A stretch of DNA of 64,000 nucleotides from an uncultured Prochlorococcus sp. (lineage in GTDB: Bacteria > Cyanobacteriota > Cyanobacteriia > PCC-6307 > Cyanobiaceae). This document shows, in pieces, positions 36,803 through 45,091 of the stretch. Both the position numbers and the translations under genes were made by a program. Location of the stretch: positions 124,001 to 188,000 of the forward strand of contig CACBFH010000001.1 in NCBI GenBank assembly GCA_902538515.1. Direction: 5' to 3'. How positions within the stretch are numbered: the stretch's first letter is position 1; every line of letters begins with the position of its first letter. The notes beneath the pieces are model-generated. The model saw only the letters and a list, made by a program, of their open reading frames with translations. It made no database searches and was not told the origin of the DNA.

Positions 36803-37330
36803 TTATTGGATGATATCAAGTATTTGTTTTTTTATAAATTCTTTTTGCTCTGAGTCATATTTTAATGAGTTATCAAAACTGTTTCCCATATCATCAAGGT
36901 TTTTTAGGGCTTGATTGACAGAATTCGTAACTGATTTACTTTCAAGCAGTCTCAAAATAGCTTTACATCTATCTGAAATATTTTCTGATGATATCTCATA
37001 TTCATTATTTTTTTCTCTTCGATGAATAATAATTTGAGCGGAACTCATTATTAAATTTTTTACTACTATTTCTGCTACAGCACCCCCACTTTCGTTCAAT
37101 TTGTAAATTAGTGAAAAAGGAAGTTTATCTAACAAGAAACAATCTTTATCTGATAAAGCGTACGCAAAAAATCCTCTTAGTCCATTTCTTGTTTTAATTA
37201 GCTCTGCAATTCTATCTGCTAAAACCTCTTCGCTGAGTAAATCTTCACCCCATTCTTTACACCATTGTGCGGATATATTTATTGATTGCGTAAAAGAAGC
37301 TTCCTTTAAATTTATGGTTTTTTTTTCCAT
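36803..37330 (-). CDS. Conserved hypothetical protein
   Basis: This is a 175-residue soluble protein with no membrane segment or signal peptide and no domain that I recognise. Visible features are an N-terminal amphipathic part with 'SAQWCKEWGEDLLSEEVLADR', a Gly-containing 'TRNGLRGFFAYALSDKDCFL' and a C-terminal helical half rich in Asn, Ser and Lys. Its length, codon use and ordinary spacing (about 40 bp from divergent era) suggest a real gene. It ends at the shared terminator. A cyanobacterium-specific family is likely, but no function can be given. Confidence 0.8.
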   Translation of the reverse strand: MEKKTINLKEASFTQSINISAQWCKEWGEDLLSEEVLADRIAELIKTRNGLRGFFAYALSDKDCFLLDKLPFSLIYKLNESGGAVAEIVVKNLIMSSAQIIIHRREKNNEYEISSENISDRCKAILRLLESKSVTNSVNQALKNLDDMGNSFDNSLKYDSEQKEFIKKQILDIIQ

Positions 37331-37368
37331 TTTTGATCAGAATTTTATTATTGATGCATTAAAAGTCA

Positions 37369-38280
37369 TTGTCTAATTATAGATCTGGGTTTGTAACTTT
37401 ACTAGGAAGGCCAAATGTGGGTAAATCTACTTTAATAAATAAATTGATTGGAGAAAAAATAACAATAACTTCTCCAATAGCGCAAACTACTAGAAATAAG
37501 TTAAAAGGCATACTTACTACAGAAAATGGGCAAATAATTTTTGTCGATACACCAGGTGTTCATAAACCTCATCATCGACTTGGAGAAATATTAGTAAAAA
37601 ACGCAAAATCTGCAATTAATGGAGTTGATATGGTTATTTTTGTAATTGATTCAAGTGAAGAACCTGGTAGAGGAGATGAATATATATTGAACTTTTTAAT
37701 CGCAAATAAAACTCAGTTTATTGTTGCATTAAATAAGTGGGATTTGGTTAATAAAGAATTTAGGAATTTACGATTACATCAATATAGAAGATTCTTTGGA
37801 ATTAATAGAAATTTTCAAATTGTAAGTGCTTCTCAAGGAGAAGGATGTCCTGAACTAGTAGATATGGTGCTAACTTTTCTTCCAGAGGGGCCAAAACTTT
37901 ATGGCGAAGAGACGGTATGCGACCAACCCCTAGATAGTTTATTATCTGATTTAGTAAGAGAGCAGGTTTTAATAAATACAAGAGAAGAAGTACCTCATAG
38001 TGTTGCAGTAAAAATAGAAAAGATAAAGGAAATGACAAGAAAAAATGGCAAAAGTTTTACAGCTATTTTGGCTACCATTATTGTTGAAAGATCAACTCAA
38101 AAAGGGATTCTTATTGGAAAGAAAGGTTCAATGTTAAAAATTATTGGTCAGTCAGCAAGATCAAATATGTCAAAATTGATTGATGGTCCAGTTCATCTAG
38201 AGTTGTTTGTGAAAGTTGTTCCAAATTGGAGAAAAAAAGAATCAAGGTTAATTGAGTTTGGTTATGAGGAGGATTTTTAG
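37369..38280 (+). CDS. era: GTPase Era
   Basis: Era is a GTPase that binds 16S rRNA and assists 30S maturation. It shows G1 'TLLGRPNVGKSTLINKLIG' near residues 10-28, G2/G3 'TTRNKLKG' and 'IFVDTPGVHKPHH', G4 'ALNKWDLV' and a C-terminal KH domain with 'GILIGKKGSMLKIIGQSAR' near 244-262. The 303-residue length is typical. The start is TTG at 37369; an in-frame ATG does not occur before the G1 motif. The stop is immediately followed by the trmD ATG, so the two are coupled. Confidence 0.96.
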   Translation: MSNYRSGFVTLLGRPNVGKSTLINKLIGEKITITSPIAQTTRNKLKGILTTENGQIIFVDTPGVHKPHHRLGEILVKNAKSAINGVDMVIFVIDSSEEPGRGDEYILNFLIANKTQFIVALNKWDLVNKEFRNLRLHQYRRFFGINRNFQIVSASQGEGCPELVDMVLTFLPEGPKLYGEETVCDQPLDSLLSDLVREQVLINTREEVPHSVAVKIEKIKEMTRKNGKSFTAILATIIVERSTQKGILIGKKGSMLKIIGQSARSNMSKLIDGPVHLELFVKVVPNWRKKESRLIEFGYEEDF

Positions 38281-39054
38281 ATGAGTGGGTTTAATTTTGA
38301 TGTAATTACACTTTTTCCTAAAGCTTTTGAATTAATAAATAATTTGGGAGTAATAACAAGAGCTATAGATAATAATTTGATTAATGTGAATTTGCATGAT
38401 TTAAGAGAATTCGGAGAAGGATGTTATAGGCAAGTGGACGATAAGCCATATGGAGGTGGCTCAGGCATGGTTTTAAAACCGGGGCCTATATATGAAGCAC
38501 ATGATTCAATCAATAAAAGTTCAAAAAGTAAAACTATATTAATGACACCTCAAGGTAAAGTTCTTAAACAAAAAGATTTTATAAGATGGACATCGTTAGA
38601 TCAATTAATAATAATATGTGGTCAATATGAGGGTTTTGATGAAAGAGTTCGTTGCTTAGCAGATGAAGAAATTTCTATAGGAGATTATGTCCTATCTGGA
38701 GGTGAAATCCCAGCAATAACAATAATTAATGGGGTAACAAGATTATTGCCTGGAACACTCGGAGACCCCAACTCTCTATTGGATGAAAGTCATAATAATT
38801 TTTTATTGGAATACCCACATTACACAAGACCCTTGATATTTAGAGAAATGAAAGTTCCAGATATTCTCATTAGTGGTAATCATAAAGAGATTAGTTTATG
38901 GAGAAAAACAAAAATGTATGAAAGAACTTTGTTGAAGAGAAATGACTTAATTAAAATGGTCAACGTTTCGGATTTTCATCAAAGAAATACCGATTCAAAT
39001 GATAATCTGAATTTTTATTTGCAGGAAGAGAACGAAACATATCCTGACTGGTGA
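38281..39054 (+). CDS. trmD: tRNA (guanine-N1)-methyltransferase TrmD
   Basis: TrmD methylates G37 in tRNAs with G36 and is needed for frame maintenance. Motifs are '[14 protein letters not shown]' at the N-terminus, '[20 protein letters not shown]', '[12 protein letters not shown]', '[16 protein letters not shown]' and '[18 protein letters not shown]', giving the complete trefoil-knot domain and the start of the C-terminal helical domain. The 257-residue length is normal. The ATG directly follows the era stop. The gap downstream (172 bp) to apt holds nothing I can identify. Confidence 0.96.
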   Translation: MSGFNFDVITLFPKAFELINNLGVITRAIDNNLINVNLHDLREFGEGCYRQVDDKPYGGGSGMVLKPGPIYEAHDSINKSSKSKTILMTPQGKVLKQKDFIRWTSLDQLIIICGQYEGFDERVRCLADEEISIGDYVLSGGEIPAITIINGVTRLLPGTLGDPNSLLDESHNNFLLEYPHYTRPLIFREMKVPDILISGNHKEISLWRKTKMYERTLLKRNDLIKMVNVSDFHQRNTDSNDNLNFYLQEENETYPDW

Positions 39055-39226
39055 GGACAAAATTCAGACACATTAATCAACAAAGCAAAAAAAGATTTTT
39101 ATCTTAAGGTTGGAATATATCTTAATTTTCTAAAGATTCTTAAAAAAGGTTTCTATTCACTATTAAGTAATTCATAAGTGTAACTAGCATTATTAAGTTC
39201 AAAATTGTACTTTTTATTGCTTAAAA

Positions 39227-39748
39227 CTAATATATTACTTCAGATGCCACCTCAAAGTTAAGCTTTGATCTAGCTTTTAATGCTGAGAGTTCAACAACAA
39301 CCGATAAGCCAGTAATTATCTTATTTTGTTGACTTAATAAATTTGCTATGGCATTTACAGTTCCACCAGTAGCTAAAAGATCATCTACGATTGCAAAACT
39401 TTTATAAGGTTTTAATGATTCTAATTGTAAAACCAAAGAATTATTACCATACTCAAGTTCATATGATGATTTAATTAATTTCCCTGGTAATTTGCCAGGT
39501 TTTCTTGCAAGAATAAACGGTTTTGATAAATAATATGACATGCTGGATGCAAATATGAAACCTCTCGCATCAACAGCAACAATACATTCTGAATCTTTTA
39601 TTAATGGCCGATCAGACATCTTTTTGATAAGCTCTGAGAATAATGTTGGATCTCTCAAAATAGGGGTAATGTCTCGAAATAAAATATTCTTCGTGGGGAA
39701 ATCTTTATAATTTCCAATTTTTGCCTTAAGTTCATCTGAAAACATCAT
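39227..39748 (-). CDS. apt: Adenine phosphoribosyltransferase
   Basis: Apt salvages adenine to AMP using PRPP. The 173-residue protein has 'IGNYKDFPTKNILFRDITP', 'VAVDARGFIFASSMSYYL', 'LARKPGKLPGKLI' and the PRPP loop 'FAIVDDLLATGGTVNAIANLL', all family motifs in the expected order. It is a single minus-strand gene. The upstream gap (39749-40224) is the longest non-coding stretch in this part of the window and contains a decayed DUF433 gene. Confidence 0.95.
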   Translation of the reverse strand: MMFSDELKAKIGNYKDFPTKNILFRDITPILRDPTLFSELIKKMSDRPLIKDSECIVAVDARGFIFASSMSYYLSKPFILARKPGKLPGKLIKSSYELEYGNNSLVLQLESLKPYKSFAIVDDLLATGGTVNAIANLLSQQNKIITGLSVVVELSALKARSKLNFEVASEVIY

Positions 39749-39858
39749 ATTAAATGGAAATTATTTAAAAAAATTTTGAATAAATTTTTATCACTTATTA
39801 TATATTTGATTTGTAAATTAAAAAAAATAAAAGGTTTTAAACTATTATCAAAAATTGA

Positions 39859-40035
39859 TTGAATAAATTTTTTAAGGTAGACAGGATTTTAAGTATTCAG
39901 TTTTTATCTAGAGATGATTTTATTTGAGATAAAAATAAAATTTCAGAAATATTAGTTAAAAATGGACATAAGATTGTTTTTAAAAACTATCCATGGCTAA
40001 CTAAAGGAGATATCTGGGCTGTTTTTAATAGATAA
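39859..40035 (+). pseudogene. Decayed DUF433-family (antitoxin-like) gene
   Basis: One frame from TTG 39859 to TAA 40035 reads 'NKFFKVDRILSIQFLSRDDF', Ile, a TGA stop, then 'DKNKISEILVKNGHKI' and 'FKNYPWLTKGDIWAVFNR'. The last part closely resembles the C-terminus of DUF433 proteins as I remember them (consensus like EEILEDYPWLTREDI). The central part with the Gly-Lys-Pro and Gly-Thr-Arg motif is missing, so the gene appears to have an internal deletion plus a stop. DUF433 proteins are usually antitoxins paired with a PIN-like DUF5615 toxin. No toxin ORF is seen downstream. The remaining gap to ispF (40036-40224) holds only a weak 32-codon ORF. Confidence 0.65.
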
Positions 40036-40224
40036 ATTAATAATAAATTTTCTGCCAAAATAAATGTGTAGCAAAAATCATTATTCTCCTTATTCTTTAA
40101 AGGTACTTTCCCTTGGTAAAATAATGAGTAAGGAGGAAAAAGTATCATTAAATGTTAAGTAAAATATCCATTTGGAATTACATATTAGTTACAGGTGGTT
40201 TAATGATGCTCCAAATCTATTGGT

Positions 40225-40725
40225 ATGAATAGAAAATCTCCACTGTTTCGCATCGGTAATGGATATGATATTCATAGACTAGTCAAGAAAAGAGATTTAA
40301 TTATTGGAGGTGTTAATTTACATCATCCAAATGATTTAGGTTTGGACGGTCATAGTGATGCTGATGTTTTAAGCCACTCAATTATGGATGCATTATTAGG
40401 AGCACTTTCATTGGGTGATATAGGAAAGTATTTTCCACCATCTGATAAAAAATGGGAAAATGCTGATAGCTTGTTTTTGTTAACAAAAGTAATTGATTTA
40501 ATAAGACAAAATGGATGGGAAATAAACAATATTGATAGTGTTATTGTTGCCGAGAGACCAAAAATCATGCCCCATATAAAGCTAATGAAAAAAAATATTT
40601 CTGAGATCTTAAATATTGATGAAAATTTAATTGGGATTAAAGCAACCACTAATGAAAAATTAGGTCCAGAAGGTAGAGAAGAGGGTATAAGTTGCCATTC
40701 TGTAGTTCTGCTAGAGAAAAAATGA
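40225..40725 (+). CDS. ispF: 2-C-methyl-D-erythritol 2,4-cyclodiphosphate synthase
   Basis: IspF acts in the plastid-type MEP pathway of isoprenoid synthesis. The sequence has '[21 protein letters not shown]' at the N-terminus (metal-binding DxH), '[23 protein letters not shown]', '[15 protein letters not shown]' and the C-terminal '[20 protein letters not shown]'. The 166-residue length is typical. The stop overlaps the ATG of the next gene (ATGA). Identification is secure. Confidence 0.96.
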   Translation: MNRKSPLFRIGNGYDIHRLVKKRDLIIGGVNLHHPNDLGLDGHSDADVLSHSIMDALLGALSLGDIGKYFPPSDKKWENADSLFLLTKVIDLIRQNGWEINNIDSVIVAERPKIMPHIKLMKKNISEILNIDENLIGIKATTNEKLGPEGREEGISCHSVVLLEKK

Positions 40726-41168
40726 AATTAAATTTAAATTTAATAAATTTTTTTCAAAAATTTTGTGTAGTATTAATTTTTTTAGTATTTTTAATTTTTC
40801 AATCTAATACTCCAATTTTAAAAGCTCTTCCTATGGATAATTATCAAAGTGAAATGGTCACTGAGGAATTGAGACTTAAAGTCCCTTCCGATGTAAAAGC
40901 AGTATGGTTAAATGCTGAAAAAGAAGTATGGGATCCATGGTTATCTTCTCAAGATGGTTTTTTGGGGAGGCAATTATTTTGGGATAAAAAAAAAGAAGAA
41001 GCTTTAATACTGGTTAATTGGAAAAGTAAACAATTATGGAAAAGCATACCAATGTCAGAAGTAAATTTAGTTCAACAAAAATTTGAAGATAGCGTTAAGG
41101 CGACTTTAAATGTTGGGGAAAATCCTTTTAAATTGATTTACGAGGGAGAGTTAGATAAGCAAGGATGA
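40722..41168 (+). CDS. Small exported cyanobacterial protein (TIGR03792-like)
   Basis: The track ORF begins at 40692, but that start is inside ispF. The ATG at 40722, which overlaps the ispF stop, is better and gives 148 residues starting '[14 protein letters not shown]'. A signal peptide or anchor covers about residues 1-32 ('[20 protein letters not shown]'). The exported part has '[21 protein letters not shown]', '[20 protein letters not shown]' and 'VNLVQQKFE'. It resembles a small family seen in cyanobacteria that I recall as TIGR03792, of unknown function. It overlaps larB by 4 bp, so the three genes form a tight operon. Confidence 0.75.
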   Translation: MKLNLNLINFFQKFCVVLIFLVFLIFQSNTPILKALPMDNYQSEMVTEELRLKVPSDVKAVWLNAEKEVWDPWLSSQDGFLGRQLFWDKKKEEALILVNWKSKQLWKSIPMSEVNLVQQKFEDSVKATLNVGENPFKLIYEGELDKQG

Positions 41169-41821
41169 ATATTGATATCAGATTTGATTTTCAAAGAAGA
41201 GAGAGGCTTGGACTCATTGAAGCTATATGGGGTCAAGACAAGAGTGTTGACCAATTAAAGAGATTATCTGAAGATGTATTAAGTAAAAATGAAGTTGTTT
41301 TCATTACTAGAATTAATAGTGAAAAGGCTAATAATCTCTTAGATTTGTATGATGATGCCCGATTCTATGAAGAAGCAAAATGTCTAATAATTGGGAAAAA
41401 TCTGAATCAAATTAATACACTTAAAAAAGTTGCCATAATCTCGGGAGGCTCAAGTGATTTAGCTGTAACACTAGAAACGCAATTAGCTCTTGAGATTTAT
41501 GGAGTGCATTGTCAATCTTTTATAGATGTTGGAGTGGCAGGACTTCATCGTTTAATGAGTCAGTTAGAAGAAATTAATAAATATGATGTATTAATAGTTT
41601 GTGCTGGAATGGAGGGAGCTTTAGCGACTGTTGTGGGAGGATTGTTGGCGCAACCTATAATCGCAGTACCTGTCTCAGTAGGATACGGAGTCAGCAAGAA
41701 TGGAGAAACTGCTTTAAATAGTATGTTGTCAAGTTGTTCTCCAGGTATTGCAGTTATGAATATAGATAATGGTTACGGAGCAGCGATGGCGGCTCTAAGA
41801 ATTATTAAAAGTATTTCCTAA
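41165..41821 (+). CDS. larB: LarB-family protein (CpmA homologue)
   Basis: The protein belongs to the AIR-carboxylase (PurE)-like family: 'VAIISGGSSDLAVTLETQLAL' near residues 87-107, 'DVGVAGLHRLMSQ' near 120-132 and 'CAGMEGALATVVGGLLAQPI' and 'GVSKNGETALNSMLSSCSPG' later. LarB carboxylates nicotinic acid adenine dinucleotide in making the nickel-pincer cofactor, and the cyanobacterial homologue was named CpmA for a circadian output effect. LarC and LarE are not seen in this window, so the pincer role is uncertain here. At 218 residues it is a little shorter than usual at the N-terminus. It follows the exported protein with a 4-bp overlap. Confidence 0.85.
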   Translation: MNIDIRFDFQRRERLGLIEAIWGQDKSVDQLKRLSEDVLSKNEVVFITRINSEKANNLLDLYDDARFYEEAKCLIIGKNLNQINTLKKVAIISGGSSDLAVTLETQLALEIYGVHCQSFIDVGVAGLHRLMSQLEEINKYDVLIVCAGMEGALATVVGGLLAQPIIAVPVSVGYGVSKNGETALNSMLSSCSPGIAVMNIDNGYGAAMAALRIIKSIS

Positions 41822-41825
41822 ATAT

Positions 41826-41957
41826 TTATTTTTTTTCTATTTCTAATAGGTTTTCTATCCAAAGATTCAATTGTTTTGAAAGCATTCCCTCTTCTCTCAT
41901 TTTGATTGCCTTAATAACGACTTCTGTGTTTACCCACTCGGGAAATCTTTTAGGCAT
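41826..41957 (-). CDS. Small hypothetical protein, 43 residues
   Basis: This ORF is too short for the track. It reads 'MPKRFPEWVNTEVVIKAIKM' and continues with 'REEGMLSKQLNLWIENLLEI'. It looks soluble and helical, with a basic N-terminus and an amphipathic C-terminal helix. The composition is protein-like, including two Trp, Glu/Lys pairs and no long homopolymers until the last Lys pair. It ends 4 bp from the convergent larB stop. It is followed upstream by a second short ORF in the same direction. No homology is known to me, so the assignment rests on composition and position. Confidence 0.5.
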   Translation of the reverse strand: MPKRFPEWVNTEVVIKAIKMREEGMLSKQLNLWIENLLEIEKK

Positions 41958-42024
41958 TTATTTATGTAGTTAGTAACTTTAATTTGGTACAAATTTTTAT
42001 AAAAACAAGATCTAAGTAACAAAT

Positions 42025-42192
42025 TTAATCTTTTATGTTTAATTTTTCACCTAGTCTTGATAGCTCTGAAGATGTATGTTCACTTTCTACATTTTTTAAT
42101 CTCTCAATTAACTCAGAGAGATCTTTGTGCGCTAATTCACCATTTTGTTCCCATTTTAGAGTCCTTGAATTTATATCAATTTCTTTTTTCAT
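42025..42192 (-). CDS. Small hypothetical protein, 55 residues
   Basis: This short minus-strand ORF begins 'MKKEIDINSRTLKWEQNGEL' and continues 'KDLSELIERLKNVE'. It is highly charged, Glu/Lys/Ser rich, and likely forms an amphipathic helix or coiled coil in its second half. Charge balance and absence of membrane segments suggest a soluble regulator or accessory protein, but nothing specific can be assigned. It lies 67 bp upstream of the 43-residue ORF and may be transcribed with it. The ORF on the other strand here (72 aa in the track) is a shadow with hydrophobic noise. Confidence 0.55.
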   Translation of the reverse strand: MKKEIDINSRTLKWEQNGELAHKDLSELIERLKNVESEHTSSELSRLGEKLNIKD

Positions 42193-42304
42193 TATTTTAT
42201 TTAAGTATTAAGAATATAAAACGAAAAAGGGAAAAATTCGGTTATTGTATCATGCTTAAACTTAAAAAATTATGAAGATTTTTATATGTGAAAAATTTTA
42301 TCTT

Positions 42305-42514
42305 TTAACCACCACCAACTATTGAAACAATTTCTAAATTATCCCCATCTTTAAGATTCACTTTCCCCCATTTTTTTGAATTTATAATTAAATAATTTAA
42401 CTCGACCACAATTGTATTGGGGTTATACCCCAATACATTTAGAGCTGTTGATAGTAGAACATTTTTTTTATCAAGTTCTATTTCTCTTTCTTCTCCATTT
42501 ACCTTAATTCGCAT
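42305..42514 (-). CDS. thiS: Sulfur carrier protein ThiS
   Basis: ThiS is a ubiquitin-like protein that carries sulfur as a C-terminal thiocarboxylate for thiazole synthesis. The 69-residue ORF starts 'MRIKVNGEEREIELDKKNV' and ends in 'LEIVSIVGGG', with the required terminal Gly-Gly. The middle 'LSTALNVLGYNPNTIVVELNY' fits the family. Its start overlaps the thiE end by 11 bp. Linkage to thiE confirms the pathway. Identification is secure. Confidence 0.93.
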   Translation of the reverse strand: MRIKVNGEEREIELDKKNVLLSTALNVLGYNPNTIVVELNYLIINSKKWGKVNLKDGDNLEIVSIVGGG

Positions 42515-43559
42515 GAGACAAATCTTTTAGAATCATAATAGCGTCTTCTTTAGGATCTTTAGAATTCATTAATTGAGATACTAAGGCAACTTTTTTAAAA
42601 CCATTTCTTTTTAAATGTAAAATATTGTTTAATTTAATTCCTCCGATAACAAACCAAGGAATATTTATATCTTTTGTTAATGTTTTGATCTTTTCAATAC
42701 TTATAGTTTTTTTGGCCTTTTTTGTTGAAGTTTTAAATACTGGTCCTATTCCAATGTAATCACAACCATCTTTAAGAGCATTAGAAATATCAATTTCATT
42801 ATTTGCGCTTATACCGATAATTTTTGAATACCCTAATAATTTTCTTGCGGTTTTTAAGTCTAAATCATCTTGTCCAAGATGAATTCCATCAGCATTTGAA
42901 GCTAAAGCTATGTCTATCCTATCGTTAACAATGAACAATGAATTATATCTTTTACATAGATTTTTAATTTGAAGTGCTTCTTCAAGATTATCTTTATCAG
43001 TCCCTGTTTTAAATCTATGTTGAATGATTCTTACTCCTGCAATTAAAATGTCTTCTATTATTTCCAATAAGTTTTCCTTTTGATCTGTAATGACATATAA
43101 GTCATTGTCTTTTAGTATTGCTTCCGACTTCTTACGCTTATTTAAACTTAATAAGTCGATCTCTAAAGTATAAATTTCATATCTAATTTCCGAAGCGATT
43201 TTTGAAAGCTCATGGTTATGTAGCCTAGAAAATTCTTCTATTACTCTTAATGCTTCTTGAACTCTGGCTGAGTTAGAATTTATGATTTGCTCAGAGGTTT
43301 TCCTGTTGACTTGCTCTTGATGAGTCAATCCTTTACATTTATCTTCAATATGATTCCTCGATTGTTTATAAACATCTAAATGCTTTTTTCCTAAAATTTG
43401 TCTAAAATTTTTAATTCTAATAACATATTTTTCTTCGCATAGACCGAATCTAGCCCAATCCTCTAGAACTCTTAGTCCTTCCCTGGCTCTATCTAGATTA
43501 GCGTCAATAATTTGATAAATTCTTAAATCTTCGGCGTTTGCAGTATTGGGATTCAACAT
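42504..43559 (-). CDS. thiE: Thiamine-phosphate synthase, long cyanobacterial form
   Basis: ThiE couples the pyrimidine and thiazole halves of thiamine. The C-terminal half (about residues 145-351) is the TIM barrel: 'DLYVITDQKENLLEIIEDIL', 'RIIQHRFKTGTDKDNLEEAL', 'FIVNDRIDIALASNADGIHL', 'HLGQDDLD', 'IGIGPVFKTSTKKA' and 'FVIGGI'. The N-terminal half (about 1-140, with 'IYQIIDANLDRAREGLRVLE' and 'RVQEALRVIEEFSRL') is an extra domain found in cyanobacterial ThiE. It is predicted helical; its role is not known. It overlaps thiS and lies 7 bp after ribF. Pyruvate dehydrogenase E1 encoded here needs the product. Confidence 0.94.
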   Translation of the reverse strand: MLNPNTANAEDLRIYQIIDANLDRAREGLRVLEDWARFGLCEEKYVIRIKNFRQILGKKHLDVYKQSRNHIEDKCKGLTHQEQVNRKTSEQIINSNSARVQEALRVIEEFSRLHNHELSKIASEIRYEIYTLEIDLLSLNKRKKSEAILKDNDLYVITDQKENLLEIIEDILIAGVRIIQHRFKTGTDKDNLEEALQIKNLCKRYNSLFIVNDRIDIALASNADGIHLGQDDLDLKTARKLLGYSKIIGISANNEIDISNALKDGCDYIGIGPVFKTSTKKAKKTISIEKIKTLTKDINIPWFVIGGIKLNNILHLKRNGFKKVALVSQLMNSKDPKEDAIMILKDLSHAN

Positions 43560-43566
43560 TTGAAAT

Positions 43567-44490
43567 TTATTTTTTGTAGTTTTTAAAAATTCTTAAGGCA
43601 TTTTTTCTATCTTTTCTAATTTGATTAGAAAGTTGATCTATATTCTCGAACTTGATTTGAGATCTAAGCTTCTCGATTGGTTCTACAGTTAGATTTAAAC
43701 CATAAAGATCGATATCTCTATTGATTAAATGAACTTCAACTGCAGATGGTAATAAAGGATTTATTGTTGGTTGAGAGCCTAGATTCATAATAGATTCAAT
43801 TTTATGGTTGGAAGTTTCTATGGTTGCCCAAGCTGCGTAGACTCCCTCTCCAGGTAAAAATTTTCTGCCATCTATTTCAAGATTTGCGGTGGGCCATCCT
43901 ATAGTTTTCCCAATCCCTTTACCTTTAACTACCTTCCCATTAAAACTATAAGGCCTATTAAGAATTTTGAAAGCATTTTTCAAATCACTTTTCTCTAATA
44001 AATTTCTTATTCTGCTGCTACTGATTCTACCTTCTTTGTCTTCTAAAATTGGAGTGATTTTTAGTTTTATATCCTTATCTTTAATCGTTTTTTTTATAGT
44101 ATTTATGTCTCCACTTCTTCTAAAACCAAATTTAAAATTAGCACCTACAGAAATATTTTTTGCTTGTAATTGATTGATCAAAATTTCTTTTATAAATCTT
44201 TCTGGACTTAATTTAGATAGTTCCTCATTAAAAGGTATCAGAACTAGTTGTTCAATCCCAAGATCTTCAAGAATAGGTAGTTTTTCATCAGGGAGATCTA
44301 GTCTAAGACGCGTCTCTTTGTATAAGACCTCTCTTGGATGAGGCCAGAAGCTTGCAATTGTGGGGGTATATTGATTTTCTTTAACTACACTTTTTATTAA
44401 TTTTCTATGGCCAGCATGTAGGCCATCAAAACTTCCAATAGCAATTGAAGTAGGTTTTTTAACTTCAGATGGCGATATTAAAGAGATCAA
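43567..44490 (-). CDS. ribF: Bifunctional riboflavin kinase / FAD synthetase
   Basis: RibF makes FMN and FAD. The N-terminal adenylyltransferase domain has 'SIAIGSFDGLHAGHRKLI' near residues 15-32 and 'ISSSRIRNLLEKSDLKNAF'. The C-terminal kinase domain has 'VVKGKGIGKTIGWPTANLEI' (the G-K/R-x-x-G-x-P-T-A-N motif) and 'PGEGVYAAWATI'. The 307-residue length is normal. It is upstream of thiE by 7 bp and divergent from the DUF3611 gene across about 67 bp. ribD of the riboflavin pathway lies further right at about 50 kb. Confidence 0.95.
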   Translation of the reverse strand: MISLISPSEVKKPTSIAIGSFDGLHAGHRKLIKSVVKENQYTPTIASFWPHPREVLYKETRLRLDLPDEKLPILEDLGIEQLVLIPFNEELSKLSPERFIKEILINQLQAKNISVGANFKFGFRRSGDINTIKKTIKDKDIKLKITPILEDKEGRISSSRIRNLLEKSDLKNAFKILNRPYSFNGKVVKGKGIGKTIGWPTANLEIDGRKFLPGEGVYAAWATIETSNHKIESIMNLGSQPTINPLLPSAVEVHLINRDIDLYGLNLTVEPIEKLRSQIKFENIDQLSNQIRKDRKNALRIFKNYKK

Positions 44491-44557
44491 AAGATTTCGT
44501 GCAATTTTATGATTTTGATGGCAAATTTGAATAGATTATAATTATTCAAACAAATGA

Positions 44558-45091
44558 ATGTCTGACAAAATTGATTTTCAGTCCCTTTCATTTGAAATGC
44601 GGCGCATTGGATGGATACGCTTTTGGGTTCAGTCCATTTTAGGTGTTGTTGTTGCAGCTGTTTTGCTTTTTTCAAATGTTGTAAATAATAGCGAAGGACA
44701 GCTTGGCTTGGCACCTGGTCTATCACTTACAACAATATCTTTGATCTTACTACTTTTTAGTCTTTGGCATGGTTGGTTAATAGTTAAAACAGGAAGAGCA
44801 ATCGCCAGCAACGCAAGACCCTCAAGAGGGCAAACTAGTAAATTAATAAAAAGAGGTCTAGTAGCTGATTTATTAGGAATTTTGTTTGGATTAATTGGAT
44901 ATCAAGCTCTTATGGGTGCATTATTTATACAAGCATCCTCTCAAACAACAGGACAATTGATAACAGCAACATCTGATATCCCTATTACCGGACTTGAAAT
45001 ATTATCAGTACTTAGTAACACACAAGTTATTGCTTCTCACTTCTTTGGACTTTGCTTTTCTTTATGGCTCTTAAGACGGATTTACAAATAA
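44558..45091 (+). CDS. DUF3611 family membrane protein
   Basis: The 177-residue protein has about four membrane helices: '[20 protein letters not shown]', a helix with '[20 protein letters not shown]', one with '[20 protein letters not shown]' and a last near the C-terminus ending '[10 protein letters not shown]'. The N-terminal '[17 protein letters not shown]' matches the start of the DUF3611 family, which is conserved in cyanobacteria and plastids and has no established function. Its 3' end overlaps convergent surE by 21 bp. Confidence 0.82.
   Translation: MSDKIDFQSLSFEMRRIGWIRFWVQSILGVVVAAVLLFSNVVNNSEGQLGLAPGLSLTTISLILLLFSLWHGWLIVKTGRAIASNARPSRGQTSKLIKRGLVADLLGILFGLIGYQALMGALFIQASSQTTGQLITATSDIPITGLEILSVLSNTQVIASHFFGLCFSLWLLRRIYK

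Noticed and set aside
40064-40162. A 32-codon ORF ('MCSKNHYSPYSLKVLSLGKI') between the DUF433 remnant and ispF
   Set aside because: No ribosome-binding site, no recognisable motif and no promoter; it could be chance or another remnant.
42057-42275. 72-residue plus-strand ORF in the track
   Set aside because: It is the shadow of the 55-residue minus-strand ORF, rich in Leu, Phe and His without a plausible membrane pattern or start site.
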